Origin: Aplectana chamaeleonis
Taxonomy: Eukaryota > Nematoda > Chromadorea > Rhabditida > Cosmocercidae
Direction of reading: 5' to 3'
NCBI GenBank assembly: GCA_029168955.1
Contig: JAPDOI010000117.1
Coordinates: forward strand, 1,339,001-1,403,000
Length of the DNA stretch: 64,000 nt
The notes under the pieces: generated by a model
The model's database searches: none
What the model saw: the letters and a program-made list of their open reading frames with translations, nothing else
What the model was told of the DNA's origin: nothing
Position numbers and translations under genes: made by a program
Part shown: one piece after another, positions 11,959 through 22,639 of the stretch
Layout of the letters: each line of letters opens with the position of its first letter
Numbering within the stretch: the stretch's first letter is position 1

Positions 11959-12442
11959 AGGCACAGGACACCCAAAAAATTAATTTTCAGATTTTATGCT
12001 TATCTTGGAGAGAGTCACACGCTGATCACAGTGGTATCTCCAAAATCCTCCAAGATCCTCATTGAACAGAGTTATGGCTCTTCAAATATGCCTAGGTTAG
12101 GAGGGTGAGAATTTCGTGGACGAGTTGTCTCAGGCCTGTGTTTCTCTTCGTTCGCAATCGTTGCGCGAGAGCGAGTCAGGATAAGGAGATAGCCCAACGA
12201 TGGACCGAAGAAAGACGAATTATTGAAATTCATCCATCTATCGATCCGCTATCGAGTCCGAAAATTTGTCAGGGGGTCGGGCCTGTGGTGGTGAGCGAAG
12301 GGGGTCGGGCCTGTGGTGGTCGCTTATATCTCGCTTATTTGGAGAAATTGAGATCTCGCATTTGGCACGTGTTATGCAGGAGGGGTCTTCTACACAAATA
12401 CATGAAAATCTCATAATTCATATCTGAGGGTGTACTGTGCCT
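11959..12442 (+). mobile_element. TTAA MITE, family 2 variant
   Basis: It lies between TTAA sites (11955-11958 and 12443-12446). It starts AGGCACAGGACACCC and ends GGTGTACTGTGCCT. Internal blocks such as ATATCTCGCTTATTTGGAG match the other family 2 copies. An internal 26 bp duplication (GGGGGTCGGGCCTGTGGTGG) sits at about 12278-12322. Confidence 0.72.
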
Positions 12443-12449
12443 TTAAGGG

Positions 12450-13230
12450 TGGGTGAAACTCGAGGAATGCTAGCGAATGACAAAATTTTTGAGAATATGT
12501 TTTTCGCTATGCATTCTATTTTGAGCATGCGTAATAAACTGTATTATGGAAACTACGTTGTGATTATTGTATTGAGATTTTGCTTTATTGACGACGTCGT
12601 TTCCAAGTATCAAAGTACAAGAAGAATCCGGTGATAAAGCAATAATATGAAGCGTCAAGAACTCGCGCCCTTTCCGAGATAGCTTCCGGACCTCGCGCTC
12701 CTTTTGAGCCAGAGGCCGGTGCGGCGCAGGGCCCTCCGACGTTCCGAAAAAGAGAGAAATGATGAGGAAGGCGGGCTAAACATTTCATATGATGCTGCAT
12801 AGCATCAGCTCTTACGGCGCGGCATTCAGATTGCGTGCGACGCGTTCACTTAATCGCTATACATAATTATTGTATAATTAATTCAGAAGTTTGAGAGGCC
12901 GCGAGAAAAAGCTGTGTGCAAATTTTCACATAGTCTCAAAACCCCAAAGTCTGAACACTTGGTGGTTCAAAATTCTATTGCAGAAGGGGTGCCACACGTT
13001 GTATAGTGTTGGCAATAGATCTGCGATTTTTCAGCGTGGCTTGCCAACGTCCACCACCTCTAGACGGAATTCAGCTTCATTTTTTGAATTTGAAATTTTG
13101 ATTTCTAATAGGGGATCGTATGTCTTATAATGTTTTTTTAGATGAAATACAGCGAATTTCCACCCACACGGGGATCGAAACAGTTGAATGGACTTGGAAC
13201 TGGTTCTTCTCAGGTTGTTAACAGTTGCAT
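12450..13230. other. No recognised gene
   Basis: Unassigned. 12660-12760 is a short GC-rich patch. No coding features recognised. Confidence 0.35.
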
Positions 13231-13239
13231 TCCCGTTTT

Positions 13240-13430
13240 CAATTAGGAGAAATCACTTTTCTGGAGATTTTGCAACTTTTTATACCCCTATTTTTCAATA
13301 AGTTTGATATTTTTCCACCTGAAAATCTCACAATCCCGCTCCAATTTTTCGTTTCTTTCCGAAAATTTTTACGACCCCCCACCACTCGTTGGCTAGCTAT
13401 CCACACTTGCTGAGCCCTGCTTTTATCGTA
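13240..13430 (+). repeat. ACGACCCC dispersed repeat
   Basis: This stretch has the pattern ..GAAAATTTTTACGACCCCCC..CTCGTTGGCTAG.., shared with 45660-46070, 50560-50600, 53210-53390 and 55830-56150. Short AT-rich spacers alternate with ACGACCCC or CACAATCCC boxes. Its nature (old MITE or satellite-like) is unknown. Confidence 0.55.
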
Positions 13431-13700
13431 GCCTTTCGCAAACCGACAAATACTATACCTACTCGTACTCAGCACATCAAATGACCGTAGGCGAATTTTT
13501 AGTCTAATATTATCTATAATATACAAACGTGGCCTCTAGCTCACAAGTAAGAGCGTTGTAGGGGTTTACATATCTAAATTCCTTCAGAGTTAAAGAAGGC
13601 AGCACGGGAAGACACTCTAAATTTGTTCAGAGTGAAAGTAGGCAGCTTGAGCACATTCGCATTCTGTGGCAGATAAAAATCTCAGAAATGTCTATTCTTC
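13431..13700. other. No gene; degenerate tRNA-like stretch and a short duplication
   Basis: TAGCTCACAAGTAAGAGCG at about 13536 looks like a tRNA D-arm/A-box, but no B-box follows at the right distance. A ~44 bp imperfect tandem duplication (CTAAATTCCTTCAGAG / CTAAATTTGTTCAGAG) lies at 13575-13660. Confidence 0.35.
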
Positions 13701-13729
13701 TGAGTCACAATCATTAAAGCGTAGCGTGT

Positions 13730-14545
13730 CGTTATCCCATTCAAAGACTACAAATCTGCATTAGATTGTGCTCACTGGCCGCAGCTTTATTGCGATCACC
13801 TCAGTGTGAGCGCATGCGACGAAAATAAGAAGGGGTCTGTCACCGAGGCTGTTATGAGGCATAACAGGAAAAACGACCATTATAGCAGTAATGAGTACGA
13901 CACGAGTTTGATGTTTGCAGATAACATCTCAGCCTTTGCGAATCCTGATGCGGAAATTACGTGATTGATAGATTATGTGGCACCGATTGAAAGCGCTTGC
14001 CTTCGCTTATAAATAGGCAGAACACCAAGCTCTTCGAAGGAGCGCCTGACTCTGTTAGCTCTGAATGAACAGAGCTTTAGCAGGCCAAGGATATCAAACA
14101 CTTTGGATCAGAGGTATGTAGCAGGATCAGCAAGGCGTCTAGGGTGTTTGCTTTGAGTGGCTGGTGTCTGTAAAGAAAATGCAACTCTTTACTGAAGAAC
14201 TAAGCTCGGCTGTTCCAACACTGGTGGCTCCTACACTACTATGCGGTTTGAAAACATGGATATTCGTCAGGCGTCGCCAAACTGCAAGTCCTCCAAATGA
14301 TTATACAGATTCCTGGAGTCACAATTCGTGACCGTGTCTGCAATGAAGATATTAGGAAGAGCCGTCTGGAACAACCAACAGTCAATGTTCAAGCCAGAAA
14401 ACAAGATTTCGATGGCTAAAGCATGTATCTATGCTCAACGGACGCTAGCCGCCTTCCGAACGGTACGTTGCTGCGGAATCTTCAGGCATCGTGGAAGGGA
14501 AGAGCATCGGTCAGGCCTCTAGCTTCCAACAGCGGTGTATTTGTT
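13730..14545 (+). pseudogene. Non-LTR retrotransposon reverse transcriptase, 3' remnant
   Basis: Broken frames on the plus strand translate to pieces of a non-LTR reverse transcriptase. Near 13905 TSLMFADNISAFA stands where the catalytic FADD box should be, with the second aspartate changed to asparagine. Near 14240 a C-terminal region like CGLKTWIFRQ appears, followed by RDRVCNEDIRKSRLEQ at about 14330. Several frameshifts and stops are present, so the copy is dead. It runs directly into a long AAGT tail, as expected for the 3' end of an RTE/CR1-like element. The clade is less certain than for the element at 17560. Confidence 0.7.
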
Positions 14546-14555
14546 AGAGGCCAAA

Positions 14556-14896
<341 letters not shown>

Positions 14897-15096
14897 AAAA
14901 CAGATAAAGACCTCGCCCTTGAGAACTTTCAGTTGCCTTTGAGACTCTTTCAGAGGGCACCATATAGTGAGGCAGGCAGGGCACGTAGAGGCTGACTGGC
15001 TGACTAAATGATTACAAGAGTAGGCGGACCCTGCAAGGGTATCGCTATAATGCTAGAACTGAACGTCTTCCCTGAGAAGGAAGAATATTCATTTTT

Positions 15097-15560
15097 GTGA
15101 GCGATCGACTGCATGGAAATGCAAAGGCCATATTGCTTTGTGATAAGTCGGATTCGATATCATTTGGAAAATGTCAGAGACGCGATTCGCCAAAGGATGG
15201 AGTTGAAATCGGATTCGAGGAAACAGTAAACATTCTGAAACAGCTGTCCGATCTCGAGGCAGAGTTCACATCGGGGTATCAGTGGTTGAAAGTTAAAAAG
15301 AGTGACTCTAAAATTTTTTTGACTTACACAGGAAAGGTGAAGAAGACATGTGGGAAGGTAAAATTTCATGGGTTGATTTTGGAAAGAACGAAATGTTTGT
15401 TTTAGATTTTCGAAGCAAATTCTCGGAAGAAACCTGAGATAAGGCTTTTAATAGAGTATAGGGCTGAATGGAATGGTTCACTACAGGAGTTGATGGATTG
15501 TGAAAAGTTTTCGAGTGCAAATAGAGGCAGTGAAAGTCTTGCTGGCGGAGTGAAGTATGT
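15097..15560 (+). pseudogene. Gypsy-type gag remnant
   Basis: The frame 15097-15405 reads like the capsid region of a nematode Gypsy gag: FEETVNILKQL, then a LKVKKSDSKIFLTYTGKVKK segment and a KVKFHGLILERTKCLF end. Family members continue directly, and here further gag-like residues follow in a shifted frame to about 15560. Pol fragments of the same kind of element follow downstream on the same strand. This supports one original Gypsy element spanning about 15.0-22.4 kb. Stops and frameshifts make it non-functional. No zinc knuckle can be pointed to. Confidence 0.65.
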
Positions 15561-16435
15561 AGAAGAAACAAACTAAGTGGAAAAGAAAGGAATTTAATGC
15601 TGGAATCGTGACGGCACCTATATAGCAGAATCTCGCAAGTCAAAACCTTGGTTCTTAGGAAAACGGGGAAACAACTTGGCGGTAAGAAAAACTTTGTAAA
15701 ATCGCAAACCAACGCGAAGTTGTTGACAAAGGCACGGTATGGAGGGAAAACCTGTCACAGCAATGATCACAGCAAGAACGTAAAACAGGGATGAAAACAC
15801 CTTGTGCAAGTCATTGAGATTGCGAATGCGGCAGTTCGCAATCGTGCTGAGAGGTCAGTTGAGCACGAGTTTATGTGGAGACTTTTGTGAATGATCACTC
15901 CTTCAAGACACTGCGTCGGACATTATTTTAATGGATGAGAATATTTGAAGTAACATGGGACTTCCGACGCTGCTAAGTACTAGCTTTGTTATAGAAAGTG
16001 CCGCAGGGCGCACCACCCCATGAAGATTCGTTAGAGTTCGTACCAGGTGAACTCCCAGTGTTCCATGGTTGCAGAACTGTGGCACACACTACGATTGAGG
16101 ATTCCGACAGACTCGTGCTCCATGGAGAAGGGTATCGATAGTTCTAAGAACCAGTGGCTGCACCGTCAGTACGTGTGGAGAAACCAAATAGAAAATTCAG
16201 AGTGAAGTTTCAAAACAATGTTTCCGACGCGCTTTCGCCTCGCCGAAGCGTTTTAGGACACATGTTATGATCGGTATTGTATTCGGTTATTCGATAAGGT
16301 TGCGGGTACTTCTGTAGACCTTATAAGGGTTTCGCTGCGAAAACACAGAACCTTGCAGTCCCTAAAGAATCATTCCCGTAAACTCCCCTTTGACAGAGCT
16401 TTCCTGTCCTTAACGTTAATTCTCTTGTTGCAGGT
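15561..16435. other. Decayed Gypsy gag-pol junction region
   Basis: By position, a gag end and a protease would lie here. I cannot identify the DTG-type protease motif. 16225-16290 resembles 2680-2740, so part of this stretch is dispersed repeat. Confidence 0.35.
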
Positions 16436-17082
16436 CATCTTCACGAAGAAAAAAAAGAAGTGTAACCTAGATGGGCCAGACCGGCACTACTGGAAGGACC
16501 TGTGACGTGATCCTTTAGTGTTCTCAAAGAGGTACTTTGGGGTCGGTTCACTTATGACCTGGGCTGGCTTTGGAAGTGATGGCAAGTTGAAGCTTGCATT
16601 TAAATAATGTCATGTGGACAGCTCAGAGAACCAGGAGGTACTCAAACATGACTACTCCCTTTTCTAAGAATCAGTCGACGCCATGCGTATGTACTACCGC
16701 AAGGTAATGCTGCCATTCATGTTTCTCAGTCTATCAAAGACTGGCTACAGCGCAACAAGATCAAAGCTCTGGAATGGACAGCCTGCTCGCCGACTGTAAT
16801 CCACTTGATAATCTCTGGGGCATCATGGGTCGCAAGGTCTATCTCAATAATAAGCAGTACACCACAACGAAAGAGCTGAAGATGGCGGTATTGAGTGCTG
16901 GGAGCGAAATCGGCGACACGACGATCCAGAACCATGATGGAACGGTTCAGAAATGTGGGAAGCATGTATACTGGGAGAATTCAACCTCAGAAACAGAATA
17001 GAAACAGTGCGCTTGAGCAGATTTGATTTAGAAGGGTGAATTCATGGTTTTTGCACTGTCCACCTACTTTTGAAACGCACTG
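16436..17082 (+). pseudogene. Tc1-like transposase, C-terminal two thirds
   Basis: Plus-strand frames give the Tc1 transposase order: FTKKKKKCNLDGPDRHYW near 16440 (normally with the first catalytic Asp region), then VFSKRYFGVGSLMTWAGFG, a degraded QQDNAAIH region, and the terminal CNPLDNLWGIMGRKVYLNN block (16790-16850). It ends at about 17082 with TTTTGAAACGCACTGTA, which looks like a Tc1-type 3' terminus at a TA. Gypsy reverse transcriptase sequence resumes immediately after that TA, so the Tc1 copy is inserted in it. Stops and frameshifts are present. The 5' terminal repeat was not found. Confidence 0.8.
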
Positions 17083-17400
17083 TATTCGCATTAATTCAAC
17101 TTCGCCTTTATGAATTGCACTCTATTCCGTAATAAAGTGAGAACGTCATGGTAAACACTCATATTTGGTTTCTTCAGTACAATATTTCGCCATTCGAAAT
17201 GAGGATTGCACCAAGTGGTTTTCAACACTTAATGAGCAAGGTGGTGTCAGGACTCAGAGGTGTGATTACGCACTCAGACGACATGTCAGAGAATGGAACA
17301 GAAGAGTGAAAATGAAACCTCTGAATAAGAAGGAGCTTTAGTGTTATCGCTTGCATTTAGGTCACCAGTTAATCAGATCGAGTGCGGTTGCGGCTCGGAG
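17083..17400 (+). pseudogene. Gypsy reverse transcriptase fragment (palm)
   Basis: In one frame this reads MVNTHIWFLQYNISPFEMRI, then a FQHLMSKVVSGLRGVITHSDD segment. That is the Gypsy stretch normally ending in the catalytic YLDD box, here HSDD. It sits between the Tc1 insertion and the RTE insertion. Its RNase H continuation appears after the RTE element, from about 20650. Inactive. Confidence 0.75.
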
Positions 17401-17542
17401 AACGCACGGGAGTGACTGCTAAGAAAAATCTAAAAGAGAAGTTGATTAGTTCTCCAGCACCCGTGTCTCCTCGCTGAAGAACGTTTTTATTCTACTTCTT
17501 GCCTTCGTGGATCTCTGTAGTTCCTTGCGTTGAAAACCTAGT

Positions 17543-17559
17543 TGCCTTCGTTTCACCGC
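17543..17559. repeat. Target-site duplication, left (RTE insertion)
   Basis: TGCCTTCGTTTCACCGC, repeated exactly at 20518-20534, flanks the RTE element. Confidence 0.85.
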
Positions 17560-17779
17560 GTTTTACTCCGCCGTTGCCGGTCCTAAGCCCGGATGAGAAA
17601 GGAGGAAAGTTGGCCCTCCGTACTACCGACGGGCTTGAAAACTTAGGTGGTAACCGTGGAGAGTCTCTTAGGAAACAACGAAGAAGTCACCGCATCCGGG
17701 GCAGCCGATGTGCTAACACTAAGAAACCAGGGTGTTGGTGGGGAAAATACTACTGGCCAAAATGGAGGACGACTGGTGA

Positions 17780-18545
17780 CACCGAAGAAGGAGCTGAGGA
17801 TTGGAGCACGGAACGTGCGAACATCGGTCAGAAAGAGATAATATCAAGAGAGTTGTCAAGATCCAATATATCGATTGCTGCACTTTCCGAGCTGAGGATG
17901 AGCGGATGTGGAACGGTGACCATTCGTGCCGAAGAGTAGCGAAAAGATGGTGCTGTACTATTCCGGTGATGACTGACATCGCAATGGCGTTGGACTAATG
18001 CTAGGCGGTCGCGCTGCTGAAAGCGCTGTTTCATTCAAGCCGATTTCTGGCAGGATCGTTGTTCTTGTTTTGAGTGGAACAATCAAGACCCATGTTGTGT
18101 CCATCTATGCTCCAACGGAGCCAAGTTCTGACGTTGACAAGGACGAGTTCTACACCCAACTCCAGGACGTGCTGAATGCTATCCCGAAAACCGATATCAC
18201 CATTGTAGCGGGCAATTTCAACGCATGAGTCCGTAGTGAGAGAACAGGCTAGGAAGGAATGTTAGGCAGGTTCAGCGTGGGCGAAATAAACGATAGTGGA
18301 CTACGCCTACTTTCGTTCGCTGCGTTCATCGAGCTTGCCATCGGTAACTGTAAATTCCTGCACCCCAAGAAGCATTAGTTAACTTGGAAGAATTCAACTG
18401 GACGAGATGTGGCCACCTTGGACTATGTGCTGATAATCGCACGTTTCAGATCATCATTCGAAGATGTGCGAGCCATGAGTGGGCTTGATTGTGGATACGA
18501 TCATTATCTCTTGTGTGCAGTAATGCAGCTTCGTTTACGACGACC
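17780..18545 (+). pseudogene. RTE apurinic endonuclease domain
   Basis: The start motif LRIGARNVRTS (family pattern RIGTLNVRTL) lies at about 17790. ISIAALSELR follows in the next frame at 17868, with the expected catalytic Glu in SE. The segment 17998-18228 has HVVSIYAPTEP and ends AGNFNA, where active enzymes have GDFNA, so a catalytic Asp is Asn. The final SDHH-type motif reads GYDHYL near 18497. The endonuclease nicks target DNA for target-primed reverse transcription in active relatives; this one is dead. Confidence 0.85.
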
Positions 18546-18550
18546 TAGGC

Positions 18551-20173
18551 GTGAGGAGCCCTCGTAGAAAGAAACTTGACTGGTCACACTTGATGGCGCC
18601 AGGAACCGAAGAAACATTTCAACTCACGCTGACGAGTCGGTTCGCAGATCTGGAAGATGCCTTGTCTGTAGATGAGCATGAGAAGCAGAGAGTTGAAGTC
18701 GTTCTTGAATGCGCAGAGCCTCTCGGCCCTGTTATTCGCCGGCGAACGCAGCCTTGGATATCGGACGATTCTCTCCGTCTCGTGAACGAACGGAAGCGAG
18801 TGAAACTAACAGAATTTGGACGGTATAGAAAATTGTGTCAGGAGCTTCGTCGAAAGTTGAAATAAGAGCGGGAGTTGTACTGGAATAAAGTAGCAGACGA
18901 AGTGGAGGAGGCATTCGAAAGGAATGACTATCAAACATTGTACAGCACACTCAACCGTTTGAGAAAGAAAACCAAACCCATAAGCGATTCCATCAGGAAT
19001 ACGGATGGGTCTTTCGTGCGATCAGCAGATGAGCGTCTGTTGCGATGGAGGCAGTTTTTCAGTGAACTCCATACTCACGATGCGCCACAAGGTCCACTTG
19101 TCGAACCGATACTAATTGAGGTACAAGAGGAGACAGCGCTCGACTCGGAACCCACTGCGGAAAAATTGAAGGCGGCAATCAAGTCGCTAAAGAATGGAAA
19201 GGCGTCCGGTGTTGACAATGTCACTGCTGAGGTCATCAAGGCTGGAGGAGATGTTCTACTATGTCAGTTGCATCAGTTAATCACGCGCATACGACGGACA
19301 GAGAGCGTGCCATCCATCTAGAAAAAGGCTATTGTCGTGCCTATCCATAAGAAGGGCGATGCCAGAGACTGTGAAAACTATCGCGGGATCAGCCTGTTGT
19401 CGATTGTTGGTAAAGTCTTCACGAGAACTATCCAGTACAGACTCCAACGCCATCGGGAGAGTACCTGTCGCAAAGAACAAGCAGGTTTTCGTCCGGGTCG
19501 AGGATGCAGCGATCAATTTTTTGCACTTCGTCAAGCTATGGAGGAAAGGAACAGCTGTGGAAAGCGCGTCGTTATCACCTTCATAGACGTCAAGTCGGCA
19601 TTCGTATGCATGCACTGGCCCACCTTATGGAGATCGATGGAATGCGAATACATGCCGGAAAAATGGTGAAGCTTCTGCAGGAAACTTATAGTGGTTCAAG
19701 TAGCTGTGTCCGCGTCGGAAGCAAGCTATCCGAAAGAATTCAGAGTCGATGCAGGCGTCCGGCAGAAAGATGTGATTTCGCTGCTTCTCTTTAATACCGT
19801 GGTCGATGCCATTATGAGAAAGACCTTTGAAAATAGAAGAGGGGTCCAATTTGGCGATAACGATTTTGCCACGGATTTGATGTTTGCGGACTACAGCGCA
19901 GTGTTCGCCGGTACCGACATGGAAGCCACGCTTTTGCTGAATGATATGGGACAAATCGCGGAATCGTATGGGTTGCGGATTAATAAGGGGAAGACTAAAG
20001 TCATGACGTCGGACGATTCACGTGTTTCTGTGTTCTTCGAGGGAGCTGAGCTCCTGCAATTCAAGGAGTTCAAGTACCTCAGATCGGTGGTGCAAGAGCG
20101 AAAGGTAGTGGCTGCATCGGAGATACTAAGCAGGATCGGGCGGGCTTCGGCTGCTTTCGCTTTGCTGGGCTGA
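18551..20173 (+). pseudogene. RTE reverse transcriptase domain
   Basis: Frames 18551-18865 and 18875-19321 give the linker (RADLEDAL-like helices, LKNGKASGVDNVTAEVIK). 19337-19669 gives PIHKKGDARDCENYRGISLL, QAGFRPGRGCSDQF and ITFIDVKSAFVC, the last carrying the first catalytic Asp. 19691-20173 gives GVRQKDVISLLLFN and LMFADYSAVFAGT, where the catalytic FADD box has become FADY. Separate stops between the blocks make it non-functional. Order and spacing match the RTE family. Confidence 0.9.
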
Positions 20174-20227
20174 AAGAAGGGTATTGTATCAATCAAAACA
20201 AAGATCCGGATGTGACAGGTAAGCAGA

Positions 20228-20416
20228 ATGGGACCCAACCGACTTCCGCACAGATTGTTATGGAGGAAGCGCCCTGCACTGTGGAAGATTGAGAGAGCAG
20301 CCCAGAAAAAAACATGGGTGAAGCAAGTCGAGGCGGATCTGAGGTCCCATCGGTGCAGTGTCTTTAACGCTAGATTGATTACTGCGAACCGTACTGAATG
20401 GAAGCGTATCGTTTAG
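20228..20416 (+). pseudogene. RTE polyprotein C-terminus
   Basis: The 62-codon frame has LLWRKRPALWKIERAAQKKT and a final VFNARLITANRTEWKRIV. This is the conserved basic tail that follows the reverse transcriptase in nematode RTE elements. The GAGT tail follows about 80 bp later. Confidence 0.75.
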
Positions 20417-20517
20417 GCCGCAAGAGCTCCTATGGCACCTATAGCAGTGTACTGGTTAAGAGGTCATCCCGCTCCGCCAGCCGCCAGCTAACGGGATGAG
20501 TGAGTGAGTGAGTGAAA

Positions 20518-20534
20518 TGCCTTCGTTTCACCGC
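20518..20534. repeat. Target-site duplication, right (RTE insertion)
   Basis: Exact copy of 17543-17559, placed immediately after the GAGT tail and two extra A bases. Confidence 0.85.
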
Positions 20535-20639
20535 ACATCATTTTCTCGACCCTGTGGCAGAGTCCTTCAGGAAAGGTTCATGCCTGCTCGGGCATGGTGG
20601 CGTAATACTCAGCATTCATGCCAACGACGAAATACAGTC

Positions 20640-21090
20640 AGGTCTGAATAGACGCAATGATGAACAAAAACGTTAGATCAGAATGGAAATTTTAGCATCA
20701 CGCAGCATTCGAAAATTTTGAAGGCAACTTAGTCAAGAGAAAATAACTGGCTTGCTACGATCCCGAGCGGAAAATTGTGGTCGCAGGTGGAGCTTGCGAC
20801 TCGTAATTGTATGTATGATCTCTTGTAATTATTCAGAGGGTTCTGAGAAGCCTACGGCACATGCTTTGCATTATTCGAATGGCGTTAAGAAGAACTATAA
20901 TACATTCTCTTGCTGACGGATCACAAACCGTTGTTAGCCAACTTTTGCGACAAGTAGGGAGTTTCAGTGTACTCCGCAAATATGCATGAGATTTTCTACT
21001 ACATATTCTGCTTGGTAATGATTTCGACTTTGAGTATGTCAAGACCACGGAAATCGGACTGTTGGTTTATCATGGTTGGCGTAGATGCAT
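20640..21090 (+). pseudogene. Gypsy RNase H remnant
   Basis: After the RTE insertion the Gypsy frame resumes. WKF*HHAAFENFEGNLVKR and LACYDPERKIVVAGGACDS (20675-20800) match the start of the Gypsy RNase H connection; YDP..KIVVA..A is typical. Later pieces include HALHYSNGVKKNYNT (family HASRTLS..E.NYSQ) and a TDHKPLLANFCDK frame near 20925. Stops and frameshifts are abundant. Confidence 0.7.
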
Positions 21091-21289
21091 AAAAGTTGAG
21101 GAGAAAGACATCGTGATTGCAGCAGTTGAGAAAGATTTCTCTATGATCGTGGGAGATTGGACCAGGAAATTACCAGTATTTGTTGGGAACGTTGAGTTGT
21201 TGAGTTGTTAACGGAAAAAGATCCACCACTGAGAAAAGTTATGACGTTCATGAAAAAGGGAATATGGTCAGATTGTAGGCGATCTGGTT

Positions 21290-21635
21290 CCATTACACCT
21301 CCCTCGAAGTTGCAAGTTCTGAAGGAGCCGCATGTTGGTCATTCTAGGATTGTGTGCATCAGAAAAGCTAGCGAAAAGTTACGTGTACTCGCCTTGTATT
21401 AACAAGGAGTGTAAATATGTTGTGAGGCAGTACGAGAAATGTCAAATTTTTGCAAAGAGTTCAAGAGAAGTGTCACTCAAAGCTAGGCCAGCAGCAACTC
21501 GTATTTGGCAGCGAATTCGCATGAATTTCACTGGTTCAAGGCGTGGTTGGAGCTACATGGTGGTAGCAGACGCGTTCAGAAAATGGGCCAAGATGGTGGA
21601 GATAGAAAATATAGCCGAGAGCAATGGAAAAGCGG
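21290..21635 (+). pseudogene. Gypsy integrase, zinc-binding and core start
   Basis: LKEPHVGHSRIVCIRKAS (about 21316) is the H-x-GH-x part of the HHCC zinc domain. In the neighbouring frame SYVYSPCINKECKYVVRQYEKCQ gives the CxxC half. RPAATRIWQRIRMNFTGSRR and SYMVVADAFRKWAKMVEI follow, the core start with the catalytic Asp position (usually W.R.HMDF, here MNF). The domain is interrupted from about 21636 by a MITE and continues at about 22078. Confidence 0.8.
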
Positions 21636-22050
21636 TGGTACGGTTGCGGACTCTTCCTAAGATAATGCAGTCTAAAAGTGTTATCATATGTTTTTATTGC
21701 TTCCACAGATGTATGAGGGAGTCCAAAAAGGGTGTCTCATTTCTTTATCAATTGGAAGCGGTCGGCTGGGGATCAATGTGCATGAACCCCATACCAGCAC
21801 GCTCGATAACGATAGAGCGAGAGCGGTTGTGCCGCAACGAGTTTCATGTTCATTGATCTCCAATCGGCCGCTTCTCATTGATAAGTAAATGAGACACTCT
21901 TGATGGACTCCGCTATAAATAGTCGTATCGGTGAAAACACAGACTCGTCAATCTATCACAGCTATTTCGGAAAAAAATGAGTGATAACAAAAACAGGCTA
22001 CCGTATGCTATGAAGAGTTCGCAACCGCACCAACACCTTTTTCCATTCAT
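21636..22050. mobile_element. MITE inside the Gypsy integrase
   Basis: The ends are inverted repeats: GGTACGGTTGCGGACTCTTC at about 21645 and GAAGAGTTCGCAACCGCACC at about 22013. The integrase reading frame stops before it and resumes after it. The internal GTATCGGTGAAAACACAGAC block (21925) is the reverse complement of 27765-27785, in a related repeat. A second foldback sits inside it (21719-21916). Confidence 0.55.
21719..21916. mobile_element. Foldback MITE nested in the previous element
   Basis: GGAGTCCAAAAAGGGTGTCT at the left mirrors AGACACTCTTGATGGACTCC at the right. Arms are ~75 bp with mismatches, followed by the diverged pair AAGCGGTCGGCTGGGG / CCAATCGGCCGCTT. About 198 bp in total. 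Confidence 0.75.
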
Positions 22051-22069
22051 GTAGTCTATACTACTGCAA

Positions 22070-22420
22070 ACTAGACAGTCAAGGTGTTGCAGAGTTTGTT
22101 CGCAAGATATGGATTGCCGGAGACCATTATGAGTGACCATGGAATGCAGTTCGAGACAGTTTAGTGAAATTTACATCCGTAGTTGAATGGGAAAACAGAA
22201 CGTTCTTGCATTTACTCTCATGCTAGGTTTCAAATAGCTAAAAAATGAAGAGAGGCCTAGAGACTGCACACTGAATGTCGCAATGTAGCGCTGAAGGTCC
22301 ATAGAAGGAAATAAAATGCTGTCTCAACGAGAAATCCCTCGAAGAATTGTTTCCAGGAAGGAAAATGAGAACGAAATGGAGTTTTTAGGTCACAAATTAG
22401 ACGGACGATAATGAAGGACT
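22070..22420 (+). pseudogene. Gypsy integrase, core end and tail
   Basis: VLQSLFARYGLPETIMSDHG (22083-22142) is the integrase block with the second catalytic Asp (family LPETIVSDNG). A degraded NGKTERS segment and SLEELFPGRKMRTKWSF near 22330-22385 follow, matching the post-core region of nematode Gypsy integrases. No LTR could be identified on either side of the element. Confidence 0.78.
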
Positions 22421-22639
22421 AGCCTGACAGGAATAACGGAGTTGTTCACAAAGAGTTCGAGGTTGGTGCTTGTGGGTACATCCAGCGTTGGAATGCACCG
22501 CAGTTCATATGGGTCACAAGCAAGGGAATGAAACGCCTAATAACTGCCAACTTTAGCGTCATTGTGTAGTAAAATGTGGTTAGAAAGCATGTAAACCAGA
22601 TGAGCCGAAGGAAGGATTAGAGTATCTCGGTCGGAGTGT

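Larger units (their letters stand above)
17560..20517 (+). mobile_element. RTE-type non-LTR retrotransposon, near full length, dead
   Basis: A 2958 bp element bounded by an exact 17 bp duplication and ending in a GAGT tail (20497-20515). The plus-strand polyprotein order is an apurinic endonuclease, a linker, a reverse transcriptase and a C-terminal RTE domain. Stops at about 18225, 18863, 19319, 19667 and 20171, plus frameshifts, split it into five or six blocks. The long exact duplication suggests a fairly recent insertion of an already mutated copy, or decay since. The host sequence on both sides is Gypsy pol. Confidence 0.9.

Noticed and set aside
13536..13610. tRNA gene suggested by TAGCTCA..AGAGCG
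   Set aside because: No B-box and no acceptor pairing at the right distance.
15903..16180. Gypsy protease
   Set aside because: Position fits, but no D(T/S)G motif can be read in any frame.
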